A DNA stretch of 64,000 nucleotides from Enoplolaimus lenunculus (taxonomy: Eukaryota > Nematoda > Enoplea > Enoplida > Thoracostomopsidae). The position numbers were made by a program, and so were the translations under genes. The notes beneath the pieces were generated by a model. The model was not told where the DNA came from. It was given only the letters and a program-made list of their open reading frames with translations, and did not search any database. Of this stretch, positions 1 to 11,183 are shown piece by piece. Each line of letters starts with the position of its first letter. The first letter of the stretch is position 1. Where the stretch lies: NCBI GenBank assembly GCA_030248215.1, contig JASANG010003213.1:89501-153500 (forward strand), in the 5' to 3' direction.

Positions 1-6
1 AATAAT

Positions 7-229
7 GGCCCGTATTCTCAAATGTGTATTGCATCTATCACCAGTTTGCAATAACTTTTCAAACTCACGAACTGTTGCGGTTGCAAATCTCAAACTTTGC
101 ACCGAAATAGAGTAAATTTCAAATCCGAAAATTGTATTGAATTCCTTAGCTCTCGGTTCAGTGATTTGACAGTTCCAAAACTTATCATCAACTGACGATA
201 GATGCTACACACATTTGTGAATACGGTCC
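7..229. mobile_element. Family A inverted-repeat element
   Basis: Begins GGCCCGTATTCTCAAATGTG and ends with the inverted match ACACATTTGTGAATACGG. Arms carry ATCACCAGTTNGTAATA, the middle TGCAAATCTCAAA and TTCGGTT. About 220 bp with no coding capacity, a MITE-like or foldback unit seen at least eight times here. Confidence 0.7.
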
Positions 230-421
230 ATTAGCTAATTTTTTCGAAAAAAAAATTGCTGCAAAGAAAAATTGTATAAATTTCGTATTTTTAATTTCAA
301 TTTTCGACTGCTAATATTTTTTAAGTTGGAAAAAAGTGTTTCTAATTATCACAAATGATTACACGGTACAACGGATTAAATACATTTGTTCAAACTGGTA
401 AGAAACAAGAGTTAGCGGTAC

Positions 422-593
422 CTATGACTTTAAGGGCAAAATCGGTGTCCAAAAATCCAGCTTTGTTCACCGCATGACACGTATACCGTCCGTGATCTTG
501 TTCTTGTACTGGAGTTATCGCTAATTCGTAATCACCGCGGCGCATATAATGATCCGACTCAGCGAGCACTACTTTGTCTTTCAACCACACTAC
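422..593 (-). CDS. HMCN: Hemicentin-like Ig domain 15, second exon (last exon in window)
   Basis: Begins VVWLKDKVVL with the core Trp and contains QDHGRYTCHAVNKAG, ending LKVI plus one base at a GTACCG donor. It is the most 3' exon here, and the next domain lies left of position 1. Acceptor TTTTAG. Confidence 0.87.
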
Positions 594-689
594 CTAAAAT
601 ACATAGCTAGTAAATTTTGTACTAAATGGTGGTCACTTCCAGAGATGGAAATGGGCCACTATGTGTGAACCATTATCCGCTATGATGTC

Positions 690-1135
690 CATTACTTGCA
701 GACTTGTGACCAACGACCCATCATGACTCATGTGACCAGCGACCGAGGACCAATCATGACCCATGCGCTATACAACCTATTATGACTTATGCAACCCACG
801 ATCCGTCATGACAAATGCGGGCCACGATTCATCATGATCCATGCGACTCACGATCCATCATGATCCATGCGACCCACGACTCATCGTGATCCATGCGACC
901 CCCGACGCACAACTCATAATGACACATGCGACCCACGGCCCATCATGATCTATGCGACCCACGACTCATCGTGATCCATGCGACCCACGACCCGCAACCC
1001 ATAATGTCCCATGCGACCCACGGTCCATCAAGATCGATGCTACCCACGACCCTCAACCCATAATGTCCCATGCGACCCACGGCCCATTATGATCCATGCT
1101 ACCCACGACTCATCGTGATCTATGCGACCCACGAC
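690..1135. repeat. 26-bp minisatellite, about 16 copies
   Basis: Degenerate tandem units close to GATCCATGCGACCCACGACT, about 26 bases each, in the intron of Ig domain 15. No coding role. Confidence 0.75.
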
Positions 1136-1527
1136 AGGGTTGGAACCGGCTCAGCCCTGGCCTGAATTCTTACAAAAATTTGCCACTTTTTACAATAAGT
1201 TTTAATGAAGTTAATAAACGATTAATGTCAACAATGACTAGGACCATTGCAACGCGCTGAACAAGAAAGTTACCAGGTCTACAAACAAGGAAAAAATCAC
1301 AAATTCTGTCTCGGATTTCACAAAAAGTTTCTAGGGAAATAATTTCAACAGAGTTTTCTGTTTTTCTGCTCCGAAATTAAAAATAGCAAGATACGGTCAT
1401 CGTTTAAAGGTTTAATTGCAGTAATGGTGAGACTGTTTAAAATCAACAATTCACTGGTTCGAAAGTTACAAGACCTAGCACCAACTACGGTTACTGTTAC
1501 AAAATGTGAACATTAATAGATTCAAAC

Positions 1528-1628
1528 CTCAGGTTTCGGAGTTCCAACTACGGGGCACTCGAGTATAACTCTGGCTCCAGTCACTGCTTGTGGATTTTGA
1601 TTGATTTGCTGAACGATTGTTGGTTTGA
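1528..1628 (-). CDS. HMCN: Hemicentin-like Ig domain 15, first exon
   Basis: Begins KPTIVQQIN and contains VILECPVVGTPKPE, ending before the Trp at a GTTTGA donor. The first codon is Val, completed from the G of the preceding exon. Acceptor TTTTAG. Confidence 0.86.
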
Positions 1629-1978
1629 CTAAAATTCAACGAAAACTTAAGTTTAACCTTCCTTCAATTCAAAATAGAAAAAATCCTACAACAGCGACTT
1701 TAGCCCTATGGTATCCGGTGTTAATTCTATTATTAAGGTCCGCTGTAATACGCCGTTCACATTGTAACATTGGGCCGAACCACAAAATGCTTGAAACTTT
1801 AGATTTTCAAGTGAAGAAACTTAAAACGAGGTTGTCAAACAATGCTAACACAAAAATGACAACAACATTGTCCAAGCAGTACAATCAATATATCCTTTTT
1901 CTTCACCCAAAAAAAGCTTCAAAAAACCTGTATCTTGTAGATTAGCTACAACCCATAATCTGAATAATCTGCGTAGGC

Positions 1979-2140
1979 GCGGATAACAGGGTTAACAGTC
2001 ACTCAAACGAACCCTACATCAATGAAACGTTTCCGTTGTCACCTTACCTCAGCGTGTGTCACAGAGCAATTTGTCACAAACGTTGACGCAAGGTCAGCGG
2101 AAATTTTTCGTAAAAGTAGGGTCGTTGAGTGACAGAGGTT
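1979..2140. repeat. Family U dispersed repeat
   Basis: CCTACATCAATGAAACGTTT and GTGTCACAGAGCAATTTGT are shared with 54440-54600, and a related inverted stretch lies at 27770-27900 (GTCACGCGTTAACC). Ends are not defined. Confidence 0.45.
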
Positions 2141-2239
2141 GTAAAAAAAGTGATGACCCTACGCCGGTCACAAACTGCCAAAATTTTCGTTGATATCGGA
2201 TTAGTGAGTGGTTATTAACATTGGGTTATGACACATTTT

Positions 2240-2420
2240 CACGTGCGGAACAGTATTATAAGCATATTCCTAGGCCTACGTCTATGCCTAAGCGTAAGCC
2301 TAAACGTAAGAATGAGTTTATTCCTAAGCCTAAGCCAAGCAAAAAATTAGTGTAAAGCTTAAGCTTCCTCTATTGCAGTCCCACAGAAAAACGTTCCGCA
2401 TATGATCTTTACATGTGTCC
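2240..2420. mobile_element. Family G element with CCTAAG array
   Basis: CGGAACAGTATTATAAGCAT opens the copy, an array of CCTAAG-like hexamers follows, and TCTATTGCAGTCCCACAGAA and ATCTTTACATG close it. The outer ends are worn compared with copies at 38637 and 43180. Confidence 0.6.
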
Positions 2421-2471
2421 AAATATTAATAAAACTGGAACGCCACGATACGGTTTTTGCGTATTGTTGCC

Positions 2472-2640
2472 ACTCGGAGTCGTAGCCAAGGGGTGTCAGG
2501 GGTGCTCAGCCCCCCCCCCTGGAAAAATTTTGGCTCCCCTAAAGAATTTTCAACCTTGCTTGTAACTCATTAAAAATCCTTGAATGCACCTCTTGAAAAA
2601 ATTTTCAGCCCCGCCAGCAAGGTAAGCTGGCTACAGGCCA
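2472..2640. mobile_element. Family L G/C-rich element
   Basis: GTAGCCAAGGGGTGTCAGGG at one end and CAGCAAGGTAAGCTGGCTAC at the other, with TTTTCAACCTTGCTTGTAA between. The same blocks recur at 7527, 15065, 35560, 38350, 44385, 51832 and 60053. Function unknown; probably a non-autonomous DNA transposon. Confidence 0.5.
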
Positions 2641-2716
2641 ATTGCAACTAATTGTTGTGCAGTTTCATGTAAATTGAATAGAAGTTAATTCGCTAAATAT
2701 ATAAGTAGGGTACGTT

Positions 2717-3239
2717 CAGTGCCGGATCCAGGATCTCAAAATGGGGGCGGCGGCAAAATTTCACTTGTAATAAACTTACTTTTGACCCTTACTCAAACCA
2801 CGAACTATTGTCACAAAATTGCTACTCTCTAAAAGCTTAAACTAACTTGATTTAAGCTTAAGCTAATCCACCAGTATTAAGCTAACTTTCAAGATTAACT
2901 AAACTAACTGGTAGGTTTAAGCTTAAACTGATTTAAAATGTTACTTATTTTCAGTTTAAGCTAAACTTAGTGAACTCTTAAACATACTGCTGCACTTGTT
3001 ACTTAATCTAAAAATAAGTTTACTTAATCTCGTGTTAAACTTAAAACACGTTAGTTTAAGTGAAACTTAAAATTCTAGTTTAGTTAGTCCGTCCAGCCAT
3101 TTAAGTTTTACTTAAACTGATATTCAAGTTCAGTTAAGCTATAATTTAAGTTTAAGTTTTTAGAGAGTATATAATTTTTGTCGAGATGCTGTTGGGGAGG
3201 GGAGGGCACGGCCGGGGTGCCCCCATGGATCCGCCATTG
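2717..3239. mobile_element. Family C element (523 bp)
   Basis: Starts CAGTGCCGGATCCAGG and ends with the inverted GGATCCGCCATTG. Its interior holds a 340-bp stretch of degenerate TTAAGCTTAAACT repeats absent from the 173-bp copy at 60450. Confidence 0.65.
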
Positions 3240-3311
3240 GGTACGTTTCATTATTTTAAAATGTTGGTAATTCAAATATTACCAAAAACTTTAAACTTTA
3301 TGTTCGATTAC

Positions 3312-3441
3312 CCAAAATAATAATTTGAAAGTCAGCTTGCGCTTCGCCAGCCGGATTACGCGCAAGACACGAATAACTGCCAGCGTCAGTTCGTTTGCTA
3401 TCGAGAAGCATTAAACGATGACCACGTGGGCTTAGAATCAT
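3312..3441 (-). CDS. HMCN: Hemicentin-like Ig domain 14, second exon
   Basis: Begins MILSPRGHRLML and contains DAGSYSCLARNPAGEA. Acceptor TTTTAG, donor GTAATC. The domain is 92 codons with the preceding exon. Confidence 0.87.
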
Positions 3442-3574
3442 CTAAAATTGAAAATATTACAAAATTTTGTTATTCTCAAATTCAAAAATCATTTTTTTCC
3501 AATTTGTTTGTGCTAAAAACTATTGTCAGGTTACAGTGGAAGCATGTGAGAAATTGGGAGACAAAATAGACTTA

Positions 3575-3653
3575 GTCGAATTTTGACGCAATTTGTGTAG
3601 CTCCTAAAAGCCTATTTCGGAGAGATTCAATTTAACTCACAATTTTTGCAGTG
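3575..3653. mobile_element. Family E element, half copy
   Basis: Carries one end only: AAAAGCCTATTTCGGAGAGA followed by ACTCACAATTTTTGCAGTG. Compare the full copies at 45475 and 46913. Confidence 0.55.
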
Positions 3654-3914
3654 TAATTCCCCATATTTTTAGTATCTGATTCCGTTCTCGGTACTTTTGA
3701 ATTCCGGTTGCACCCTGATCGTGGTCCATAGCCAACGGGAGGCCAGAGTATTCAGCCCCCGTGGAAGAATCAACCTTGAAATTCATTCAAAAGCATTGTA
3801 TTCCTCTCCTGAAACATGTTTGAACTCTAGCAATGTGCGCTGGCCAAGGGCCTGACCCTGATTTGAAACGATGTACCGAATCGTTGAGGCAATTGGTTTT
3901 ACTCGCTAGCTTAC

Positions 3915-4060
3915 ATTCGGTACATTGGTATCAATCGGCCGTCCGGCTTTGAGCCATTCGATCGTAGGAACTGGTCTGCCTTCGACGTCACATTCCAACG
4001 ATACCCGATCGCCTTCAAGCGCTTCAAGTTCTCGGCCACTTTCGAGTACGTGCGGTTTTA
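3915..4060 (-). CDS. HMCN: Hemicentin-like Ig domain 14, first exon
   Basis: Begins with KPHVLESG and contains LECDVEGRPVP and IEWLKAGRPID. Acceptor ATTTAG. Two in-frame donors are possible: GTAAGC, used here, or GTACCG nine bases earlier, which would drop three residues. Confidence 0.85.
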
Positions 4061-4209
4061 CTAAATAAATATTTTCAAGAGTAGCTTTTGATGAGTAAAT
4101 TTTTAGATTATAATAAACTATTGGCTTTAAGCAAACATCTGAATAAAAAACTATATTTATCGCCGAGGTGCTTTAAAGGCATGGACATTTAGGATCCGTA
4201 TCAGCAATT

Positions 4210-4480
4210 CGAAAGCTTAGGCTTACGCTTACGCTTAAGTTTAGGCTTAAGCGTAGGCTTTGGCTTTGGCTTTGGCTTAGGCTTCGGCTTCGGCTCAGGT
4301 TTAGGCTTAGGATTAGGCTTAGGCTTGGGCTTGGGCTTAGGCTTAGGCTTGGCTAAGGCTAAGGCTTATGCTTAGGCTTGGGCTTAGGCTTAGGCTTAGG
4401 CTTAGGCTTAGGCTTACGCTTAGGCTTAGGCTTAGGCTTAAAATTAGGCTTAGGCTTAGGCTTAAACTTAGGCTTAAATT
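4210..4480. repeat. TTAGGC hexamer array
   Basis: About 270 bp of near-perfect TTAGGC with variants TTTGGC, TTCGGC and TTGGGC. It is the longest run of this hexamer here and no family-G ends are clear beside it. It lies in the intron of Ig domain 13/14. Confidence 0.75.
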
Positions 4481-4596
4481 CATTAAATAATGTAAAAAAA
4501 TATAGCGCCAACGTTGCTCAGAAGATATGAGATTTGGAAAATACAGACATGAGTTAAAAATTGAAAAATAATACTAAACCAAAACACATGACCGGA

Positions 4597-5022
4597 GCAG
4601 CCACCCCCCATACCTACCCCCATTTTGTGGACCCCACCCCTTTAGTACCCCCCACCCTAACCGGTTGAAACAAAAACCACCGAAGTTTCAAAATGCGTCT
4701 GGTTTTTCGCTCGCTTTGCTCACGTGTTCGAGACGATCCCCGACCCCATGCCTACCCCCATTTTGTGGGCCCCACCCCTTTAGTGCCCCCCACCCTAACC
4801 GGTTGAAACAAAAACCGCCGAAGTTTCAAAATGCATCTGGCTTCTCGCTCGCTTTGCTCACGTGTTTGAGACGATCCCCGACCCCATACCTACCCCCATT
4901 TTGTGGGCCCCACCCCTTTAGTGCCCCACACCCTAACCGATTGAAACAAAAACCGCCGAAGTTTCAAAATGCGTCTGGCTTCTCGCTCGCTTTGCTCACG
5001 TGTTTAAGGCGAGCTCCCAACC
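4597..5022. repeat. 138/139-bp tandem repeat, three copies
   Basis: TTGAAACAAAAACC recurs at 4664, 4803 and 4941. The unit also contains TCAAAATGCGTCTGGCTTCT and CTCGCTTTGCTCACGTG, sequences scattered singly elsewhere (15450, 31090, 32466, 46870, 59190). Its long open frame is a product of the repeat and not a gene. Confidence 0.8.
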
Positions 5023-5070
5023 CATCCCGCTCCGGCACTGCCAGAACATGCTATTAACCGGTAAACCTAC

Positions 5071-5152
5071 CATAAATTTCGATACTATAGTCAGCTTCGA
5101 TACTTCCTGCTTCGTTACGTGCTTCACATGTGTACCTTCCACCGTGATGTAC
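5071..5152 (-). CDS. HMCN: Hemicentin-like Ig domain 13, second exon
   Basis: Smallest exon in the window (82 bases), coding VHHGGRYTCEARNEAG and the last strand. Acceptor ATTTAG, donor GTAGGT. A 139-bp tandem repeat ends about 50 bp downstream of the donor. Confidence 0.85.
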
Positions 5153-5198
5153 CTAAATATAAAAAAATATTATTCAAACACAAGCAGTTCTTAATATA

Positions 5199-5490
5199 CT
5201 GTACTGACCCGGATATGACGGGGGGGGGCTGATAGTTATTTGTCCTCTCTAGACGGTACCCCCTTTGTTATTCGGTTACGGACTGTTATTTATTTTTAAC
5301 CTGCCCTCCCTCCGCCGCCCGTTACTGATATATATTCGACGATGCAACTATCCGTTGAATTAAACGTTTATTTGTCTTGTATCAGAACCTTCAGCGATAG
5401 ATAATGTAAGGTTATACTTAAGAATGTATTTCAAAACTTAAGTATGCTTTAAAGTTTCGAACTTAGCTGCATTTGGTGCTGGAGTGTTTT
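5199..5490. mobile_element. Family B element, truncated
   Basis: Starts ACTGTACTGACCCGGATATG and contains TTCGGTTACGGACTGTTATT and GGTTATACTTAAGAATGTA as in the full copy at 18310. The second terminal repeat is missing. It sits in the intron next to the exon at 5528. Confidence 0.6.
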
Positions 5491-5527
5491 AAATAGGGCT
5501 TATTGCAAAAATTACATAGCTACTCAC

Positions 5528-5715
5528 TTTCGCTTGATGAATCATTAACCGTTCTTCATCGACAATATATCCGCCGGAACCGGACACAACATGCTGACCT
5601 TCTTTGAACCAATGAATGCTGGGTGCCGGATATCCTCTTGCTCGGCAAATTGCGGCCAAAGTTTGATTTTGAATTACCGACAAAATGCGGTCGCCAGGAT
5701 CAATCAACGGCGGCA
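5528..5715 (-). CDS. HMCN: Hemicentin-like Ig domain 13, first exon
   Basis: Begins VPPLIDPGDR and contains AAICRARGYPAP and IHWFKEG, ending RLMIHQAK at a GTGAGT donor. Acceptor TTTCAG. The break is late, shortly before the second Cys. Confidence 0.88.
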
Positions 5716-6149
5716 CTGAAACAGAAATGATTTCTATTAACAACAGTTGCAATTATTACGTCAAGCCTGCAATTATTAGGAAAAACTCACTATTTAATTT
5801 TTGTTTGCGGGTCTGATTATTTCAAAAAATTTATTGTTCTGATTAAACTTTTGCTTAATTTGACAAACTGGTCTATGTTGCTTTTACGAGCGTAACAGTA
5901 GTTTCATATTGCTAAACCTGAACAAAAAATAACCTAACGCCTATAAGCTTACTCTATTGCAGTCCGCGAAAAGCGTGACGTCCCTAAACCTGCCATGTGC
6001 CAACGAAGGTATTTGTTTGCTTCCCCCTCACAAAACGTCCCTCCTCTAAATAATGACTTGATCAATAAAACTGACTCAGACTTAGGCTTAGGCTTAACCT
6101 TTGCCTGTTCTTTCCATGCCCAAAGCCAGATCACGCTGATGGGGAGCTA

Positions 6150-6285
6150 AAACATTTTCTGGAGGGGCATGCGAGGGTTTTCGATAAATTACAAGCAAGG
6201 TTGAAAATTTACTGCGGGGGAGGGGTGAAATTCTTTCAGGGGGGTGCTGAGCTCCAGGTGCCCCCTGTTGGTTACGGGCTCGGTT
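6150..6285. mobile_element. Family L element, partial
   Basis: GGAGGGGCATGCGAGGGTTT, ACAAGCAAGGTTGAAAATTT and GGGGTGCTGAGCTCCAGG match family L. The copy ends just inside the intron after Ig domain 12. Confidence 0.5.
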
Positions 6286-6341
6286 CTATCGAATAAACAT
6301 TAATGCAAAACGATTAAGCAAACAAGTATCAGCCAACAAAC

Positions 6342-6611
6342 CTAATACATCAAACTGTATTGTATGTCTTGTTTCACCGGCTTTGTTCTTCGCAACGCAA
6401 GTGTAGCGGCCGGCGTCTTCGCGTGTTGCATCTGCGATATGCAAGTAGTGTCCTGCAAACGCGCCACGATCTGCAGTGGGCCGGAACACTTGATTGTTTT
6501 TTAACCACGACACTTCCGGTAACGGTACACCGGATACGTCACATTGAAGCGTATGAGATTTGCCCAAAATCACTTTTGATATCGTTTCAGTTGTGACAAT
6601 GGTTGGCGGAG
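6342..6611 (-). CDS. HMCN: Hemicentin-like Ig domain 12, whole domain in one exon
   Basis: The only domain without an internal intron: 270 bases, 90 codons. Begins PPTIVTTET and contains LQCDVSGVPLPE, VSWLKNN and DAGRYTCVAKNKAG. Acceptor TTTTCAG, donor GTTTGT. Phase 1 at both ends like the split domains, so either the intron was lost here or this is the ancestral unsplit form. Confidence 0.9.
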
Positions 6612-7263
6612 CTGAAAAGCGATGCGTTATACACCATCAAGGAACCCCCATATTTGAGATACGACTGTGGTTGTTTCGCAGAAATGGAAGCGGGATGTTG
6701 CGTCCCCGTGGGGCCGGAGCGGGTTTGGTCGATCCGTATGGCAGGTGCCCCTCTTCATATATGGTTGAAACCAAGAGATTAATTTTTTGGCTCGGAAATT
6801 TTTTGACAAGGCAAAAGAAATCTAAAATGTTTTCAGCAGATTAACTATTTACTATTTCCATCGTTCGCTAAATTGTTCTATACCCCCGCTTGCTATTCTA
6901 TATAATTAAAGCTAGACCGCACCACATACGTATTTTTGGCATCGTTCCAACTAAATTTAAAAAAGGCGTGAAAATTTAATGTGTTGCTAAATTTTGTTAG
7001 TATAGTCTTGAAGATCGCACGGGTTTGTTTATGTATCATCCTATTAAAATAAATTTTCAGTTGCGTTCATGCATTTTTGCGGAAAATATGTTAATTTCGG
7101 TTGCAAATATTGCAAAGAGGTTGACTAGTTCAGTTCAAAGCTGTAATATGAATAATAGTAAAAGTCACATGATACTCGATTAATTATTTCGTTCAATAGA
7201 TATTAAAATATACAAATCAAGTTTAAAATCGCTCAAATGCTGAATTATTTCGATATATAATGG

Positions 7264-7338
7264 TTTTAATTGGATGGATATGACGTGTTCTAATTGGATG
7301 GATATGACGTGTTTTAATTGGATGGATATGACGTGTTT
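7264..7338. repeat. 24-bp tandem repeat, three copies
   Basis: AATTGGATGGATATGACGTG repeats at 7268, 7292 and 7316 in an intron. Confidence 0.85.
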
Positions 7339-7526
7339 TTTGAAGATGTCCAATAAGGTAACTTAAAAACGGCCCACACTCACATCCCGGGCGGAATGCC
7401 TGCCGCAAGCAGGCGATTGGTTCTTAGCCAACCTGGTGTTTGAACGAGCAATAAATTCTTATGTTCCATTGCGAAACGCGATATAAAGCCCTTGAGCCAC
7501 GCCCGTAGCGAGCTCACCCTTGCTAG

Positions 7527-7665
7527 GGGGGGGGGGGGTTAAAAAATTTCAGAAGGGGCATTTAAAGGTTTTCAATGACTTACAAGCAGGTTCAAAATCT
7601 TCTAGAGAGGCCAAAATTTTTTCAGGGGGGCTGAGCCCCCCTGTCCCCCCTGGGTTACGAGCCCG
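7527..7665. mobile_element. Family L element
   Basis: Runs from CCTTGCTAGGGGGG through CAATGACTTACAAGCAGGTT to GGGGGGCTGAGCCCCCCTGT and GGTTACGAGCCCG, the family-L arrangement. Confidence 0.55.
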
Positions 7666-7808
7666 CCTTGAGCTAGAGCGATCCTTCGTGGTCCAGTTGC
7701 TTGTTGCGAGCAACTTATAATCTATTGGTCCGTATTCGGGTTTGAGTTGCGAAATTACATAGCTATCGGTTGCGAATTGTATAAAAATAATGTCACCTGA
7801 TAAAGTGT

Positions 7809-8015
7809 GGCCAATATAAAAAAACACGGGCGGAACAGTATTACAAGCATATTCCTAAGCCTAAGCCTAATCCTAAAGCCTAAACTCAAACGTAAGAATG
7901 AGCATATTCTTAAGCCCAAGTCTAAGTCTAAGTCAAGCGAAAAAATTACCCTATACCTTAAGCTTACTCTATTCTAGTCATACAGAAAAACTCTCCGACC
8001 CTGATCTTTACATTT
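7809..8015. mobile_element. Family G element
   Basis: Begins GGCCAATATAAAAAAACACG then GGCGGAACAGTATTACAAGC, has CCTAAG hexamers and ends at CTGATCTTTACAT. The copy stops about 50 bp from the donor of Ig domain 11. Confidence 0.65.
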
Positions 8016-8063
8016 ACATAAAGGATTGACGAAACACGAGCTGTAATATTTGTAAAAACTAAC

Positions 8064-8238
8064 CAAACACTGTCAAGAACGTATCAGCCTCGGTGCGTCC
8101 GATGGTATTGCTCGCAATACAAGTATAACGCCCTTCATCTGAAGCCCTTGTATCACTGATTCGAATCAAAGTGCCATTCGAAAAAATTTGAGTTCGATTA
8201 TCGCCGAGTACCGGACGTCCGTCTTGAACCCAGTGAAT
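8064..8238 (-). CDS. HMCN: Hemicentin-like Ig domain 11, second exon
   Basis: Begins IHWVQDGRPV with the core Trp and contains RASDEGRYTCIASNTIG. Acceptor TTCTAG, donor GTTAGT. Domain length is 92 codons. Confidence 0.88.
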
Positions 8239-8605
8239 CTAGAATTAAACAGGTTACAACTGATTAATTCGTTTCCTAATTTTCTTCTCTTATATCATAA
8301 CAATATGATCAGATTTCATACGAAATAATACACAATGCATTTTAATATCATATTTGGTTGCAAATAATATTTAAGAATCGTTTAATATTTTTCCATTTTG
8401 TTCCATTTTTTCACCCACCCTCGGAAAAAAATGGAAAAAAATCGAAAAAAACCGCATTTGTTCCGTAATTTTTTTCAAGCCAACAACCCGGCAATGCACA
8501 GTGTTTAACAATTATTACACGTATAGTAAAGCACTTAATGTGAGATGTTATTGAAATACTGCAAACGCTTAAATCGGATTGCATTTTCACAGCAGCGCAA
8601 AATAC

Positions 8606-8706
8606 CTTTGGATCTGGCATTCCTGTTGCACGACAGTCAATATCAACTGTATGACCGGTGATCGCTTCCAGAGTTCGAAAACTGTCGCCCAAAATTTTTG
8701 GTGGAA
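8606..8706 (-). CDS. HMCN: Hemicentin-like Ig domain 11, first exon
   Basis: Begins VPPKILGDSF and contains VDIDCRATGMPDPK, ending before the core Trp at a GTATTT donor. Acceptor TTTTCAG. The exon has the same 101-base size and break position as the first exon of domain 15. Confidence 0.87.
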
Positions 8707-8778
8707 CTGAAAATTAAAGACAAACATATCTGATTTATGTTATTAATTATACATACATTTACCCACCATCGAATTAAC

Positions 8779-8948
8779 GGCCAATGTTACTTTTAGGGGC
8801 TTAACAGTAGATTAAGCGTATTCCTAAGCCTAAGCCTAAGCGTAAGCCTAAGCCGAAGCCTATTAAGCAAAACAATATAGTCTAGAATCTAAACATACTT
8901 TTTTACAGACCCACCAGGACCTGGACGCCCCTAAATGTAACATGGGCC
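8779..8948. mobile_element. Family H element with 8-bp duplication
   Basis: GGCCAATGTTACTTTTAGGG at one end and CGCCCCTAAATGTAACATGG at the other. It is flanked on both sides by GAATTAAC (8771-8778 and 8949-8956), an exact 8-bp target duplication. The interior is a CCTAAG array. hAT elements make 8-bp duplications. Confidence 0.85.
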
Positions 8949-9518
8949 GAATTAACTATGTAAGCTCGTGGTCAGCTTAACATGATAGAGGGATAAAATA
9001 ATTTCCAGTTTAGGACATTCAGGAGTATGGCATAATTTTTCGAGAAGGAGAGCCAGAAATTTTCAGTGATGGGTCAAAAGTTTCTGTGGGTATGTTGACC
9101 CACCGGTTCACTTATGTTATGTATACGTGATAAAAATTAACCTTTATACAAAGAATTCGGGTAAAAAGGGCCAACAGATGCGAACATTTTAGGGTAGTTG
9201 GTTATTTTATCCCCAAATCAAGTACACATACTGAACCGCAACCTAAGCCTAGAGCCTGACAGCATATACCGGTTCGACAGTTTTACAAGGCATATCACCA
9301 GCTAATACCACGTGTTACACACGTTTGAAAATACGAGCCTAGGGCTCAAATACTAAACTTTGTGCATGAAAATATAAAACTATTTATCTTCCCACGCCAT
9401 GTTCTACTCCCTAACGAATTATCGAAAGTTCGCTCTAGACGCATGGCTCATACGAACCGGAACCCAGTGACGGGTACGGTTTTGTCCAGGATGTGCCAGA
9501 GTTGTGGTGCTCACTAAC

Positions 9519-9642
9519 CAAGTACAGCAACGGTAATTTCGAGTTCATCTCGACCGGCATCGTTCTCAATGATACACCGGTAAACGCCGCGTTGGTTGAT
9601 TTGAGCACGGAGGATGTGAAGTTTTTGACCGTCACCAGATAC
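9519..9642 (-). CDS. HMCN: Hemicentin-like Ig domain 10, second exon
   Basis: Begins VSGDGQKLHILRAQ and contains QRGVYRCIIENDAGRDE. Acceptor TTTCAG, donor GTTAGT. The correct frame differs from the longest open frame over this stretch, which lacks the Ig motif. Confidence 0.85.
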
Positions 9643-9885
9643 CTGAAATCATTTCTAAGTTTTAAAAAAATACAAATTTTTAATCTTTTCAGTTGAAAGT
9701 TGAACTCAACATGTTTTTGTGTTGAGTCGCTTCAATCTGCTTGTTTAATATTTAAAAATATGTATACTGGTGTTTAATTTTGAATTCAACCCCAGGTTAA
9801 ACAATGAGTTGGACTTTGTCCCTGATGCCATAGCCTATGATGGTTTTAGATAAATAGAAAAACGGACAGGTTTGAGTATTATGTA

Positions 9886-10135
9886 GGCTTGGTTTCCGAA
9901 ACCCTACTTAAGTACGACTTAGTAGTTAAGTACGGGCTAAGTAATTACTTAACCATTTTGTCGTTTTTAAAAGCGTACTTAAGTTAAGTAAATACTTAAG
10001 TCGGTGACTAAACTTGATATACTACAAATTAACCGCTCGGGCATGCCAACCTTGGTATAATTGAAGTTGTAGACCCATGATGCCTCCTTAATATAAAGCA
10101 TAACTGTTAGTTTCTTGTCATGACAATGACTGTTT
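9886..10135. mobile_element. Family K element
   Basis: GGCTTGGTTTCCGAAACCCT, then TACTTAAGTACGACTTAG and CCATTTTGTCGTTTTTAAAA. The same blocks lie in reverse orientation at 54597-54872 and 62569-62877. Confidence 0.6.
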
Positions 10136-10221
10136 GGGGGTTTGGGGGTGGCTGCTTCGGCCTTGTGTGCTTGTAAACACTACGTTATTTAATCACAAAA
10201 CTCCAGCATTTAACTTGTTTA

Positions 10222-11143
10222 CACTGTAAATTTCAATGAGTTGATTAATCAACTCAGAGGGAAAATTCGCTAAATTCTGGTTATTCCTGAGTTAATAATA
10301 CGAAACATCAACTCGCTCTGAGCTGATTTAATTCCGGATAAGTTGATTAATTAATGTCAGTCACACGTTACTAAAAGCACTCTGCGCACGAGCAACGTCC
10401 TACAGTATAGTTAGCTAAATAAATGTCCGCCGCTACTTGAACTATAAAAGCGGACATTTCGATACCGTTGTTCTGAGGGAAAAATGTCCGCATAGCTATC
10501 AATATTTCTAATGTATGTCCGATAGAGTGTTTTTATGCGACTTATACAATACTAAATTTTTCAAATTGATTAAAGTTGCATTATGTTTTAGCCGCAGTAA
10601 AACGCATCTTTGGTGCTCTAAATTGAGATGTCAGTATTTAAGATTGAAAAATCCAAAACATTACTGTAGCCAAGTGCATTAAAAATTTGATCATTTTTGA
10701 GCCCTGACGCCAAATATACCTCAGTCCAGCTCAGAACTGAACTTTTACAAACATTTTCAATGATTTAGCGCATATTAGCTACTTTTAAAATTTGTGGCGT
10801 ATGTAAGAACTAACATTTAAAACTTTAGCTAGCTACACCGTTATTGCCACATAAATTTTGTCCGCACACCGTTGTGCTGAACTTATAAATGTCCGCTTAT
10901 TAGCTATGTCGCCAGTGGACAAAACGTAGGACTGGTAGACGGTATGGATGCCCATACCGTTCCAGCAGAACAGGGTGGACTTTATTTGTGCGCAACCTAC
11001 AAACGGTAACGTGTGAGTGACATAGCTCAGCATGAGTTGAATCAATTAAAAATTCTGAATTTGAAAGACCTAATTCACAGCTCAGACTTTTGAGTAGATT
11101 CAACTCATTCTGAGTTAAAATCAACTCACTGAAATTTACAGTG
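10222..11143. mobile_element. Family F element split by an insertion
   Basis: The left end CACTGTAAATTTCAATGAGT and the right end ACTCACTGAAATTTACAGTG are inverted, but the copy is 920 bp where others are about 250. The extra interior (about 10380-11040) holds repeated ATGTCCGC / GCGGACAT blocks, suggesting another element inserted inside. Confidence 0.6.
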
Positions 11144-11183
11144 TACACATTGCAATATTTGTCCACTGAAGACCTGGTCTGAC

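Noticed and set aside
4210-4480. TTAGGC array as a telomere
   Set aside because: It lies inside a gene intron, is imperfect, and the same hexamer occurs inside many mobile elements here.
4665-5057. 130-codon plus-strand frame with a repeated peptide
   Set aside because: It reads through a 138/139-bp tandem repeat and overlaps no exon signal; the minus strand just beyond has the real Ig exon (5071-5152).
9435-9635. 66-codon minus-strand frame over the Ig domain 10 second exon
   Set aside because: Wrong phase; the real frame contains GVYRCIIENDAG.
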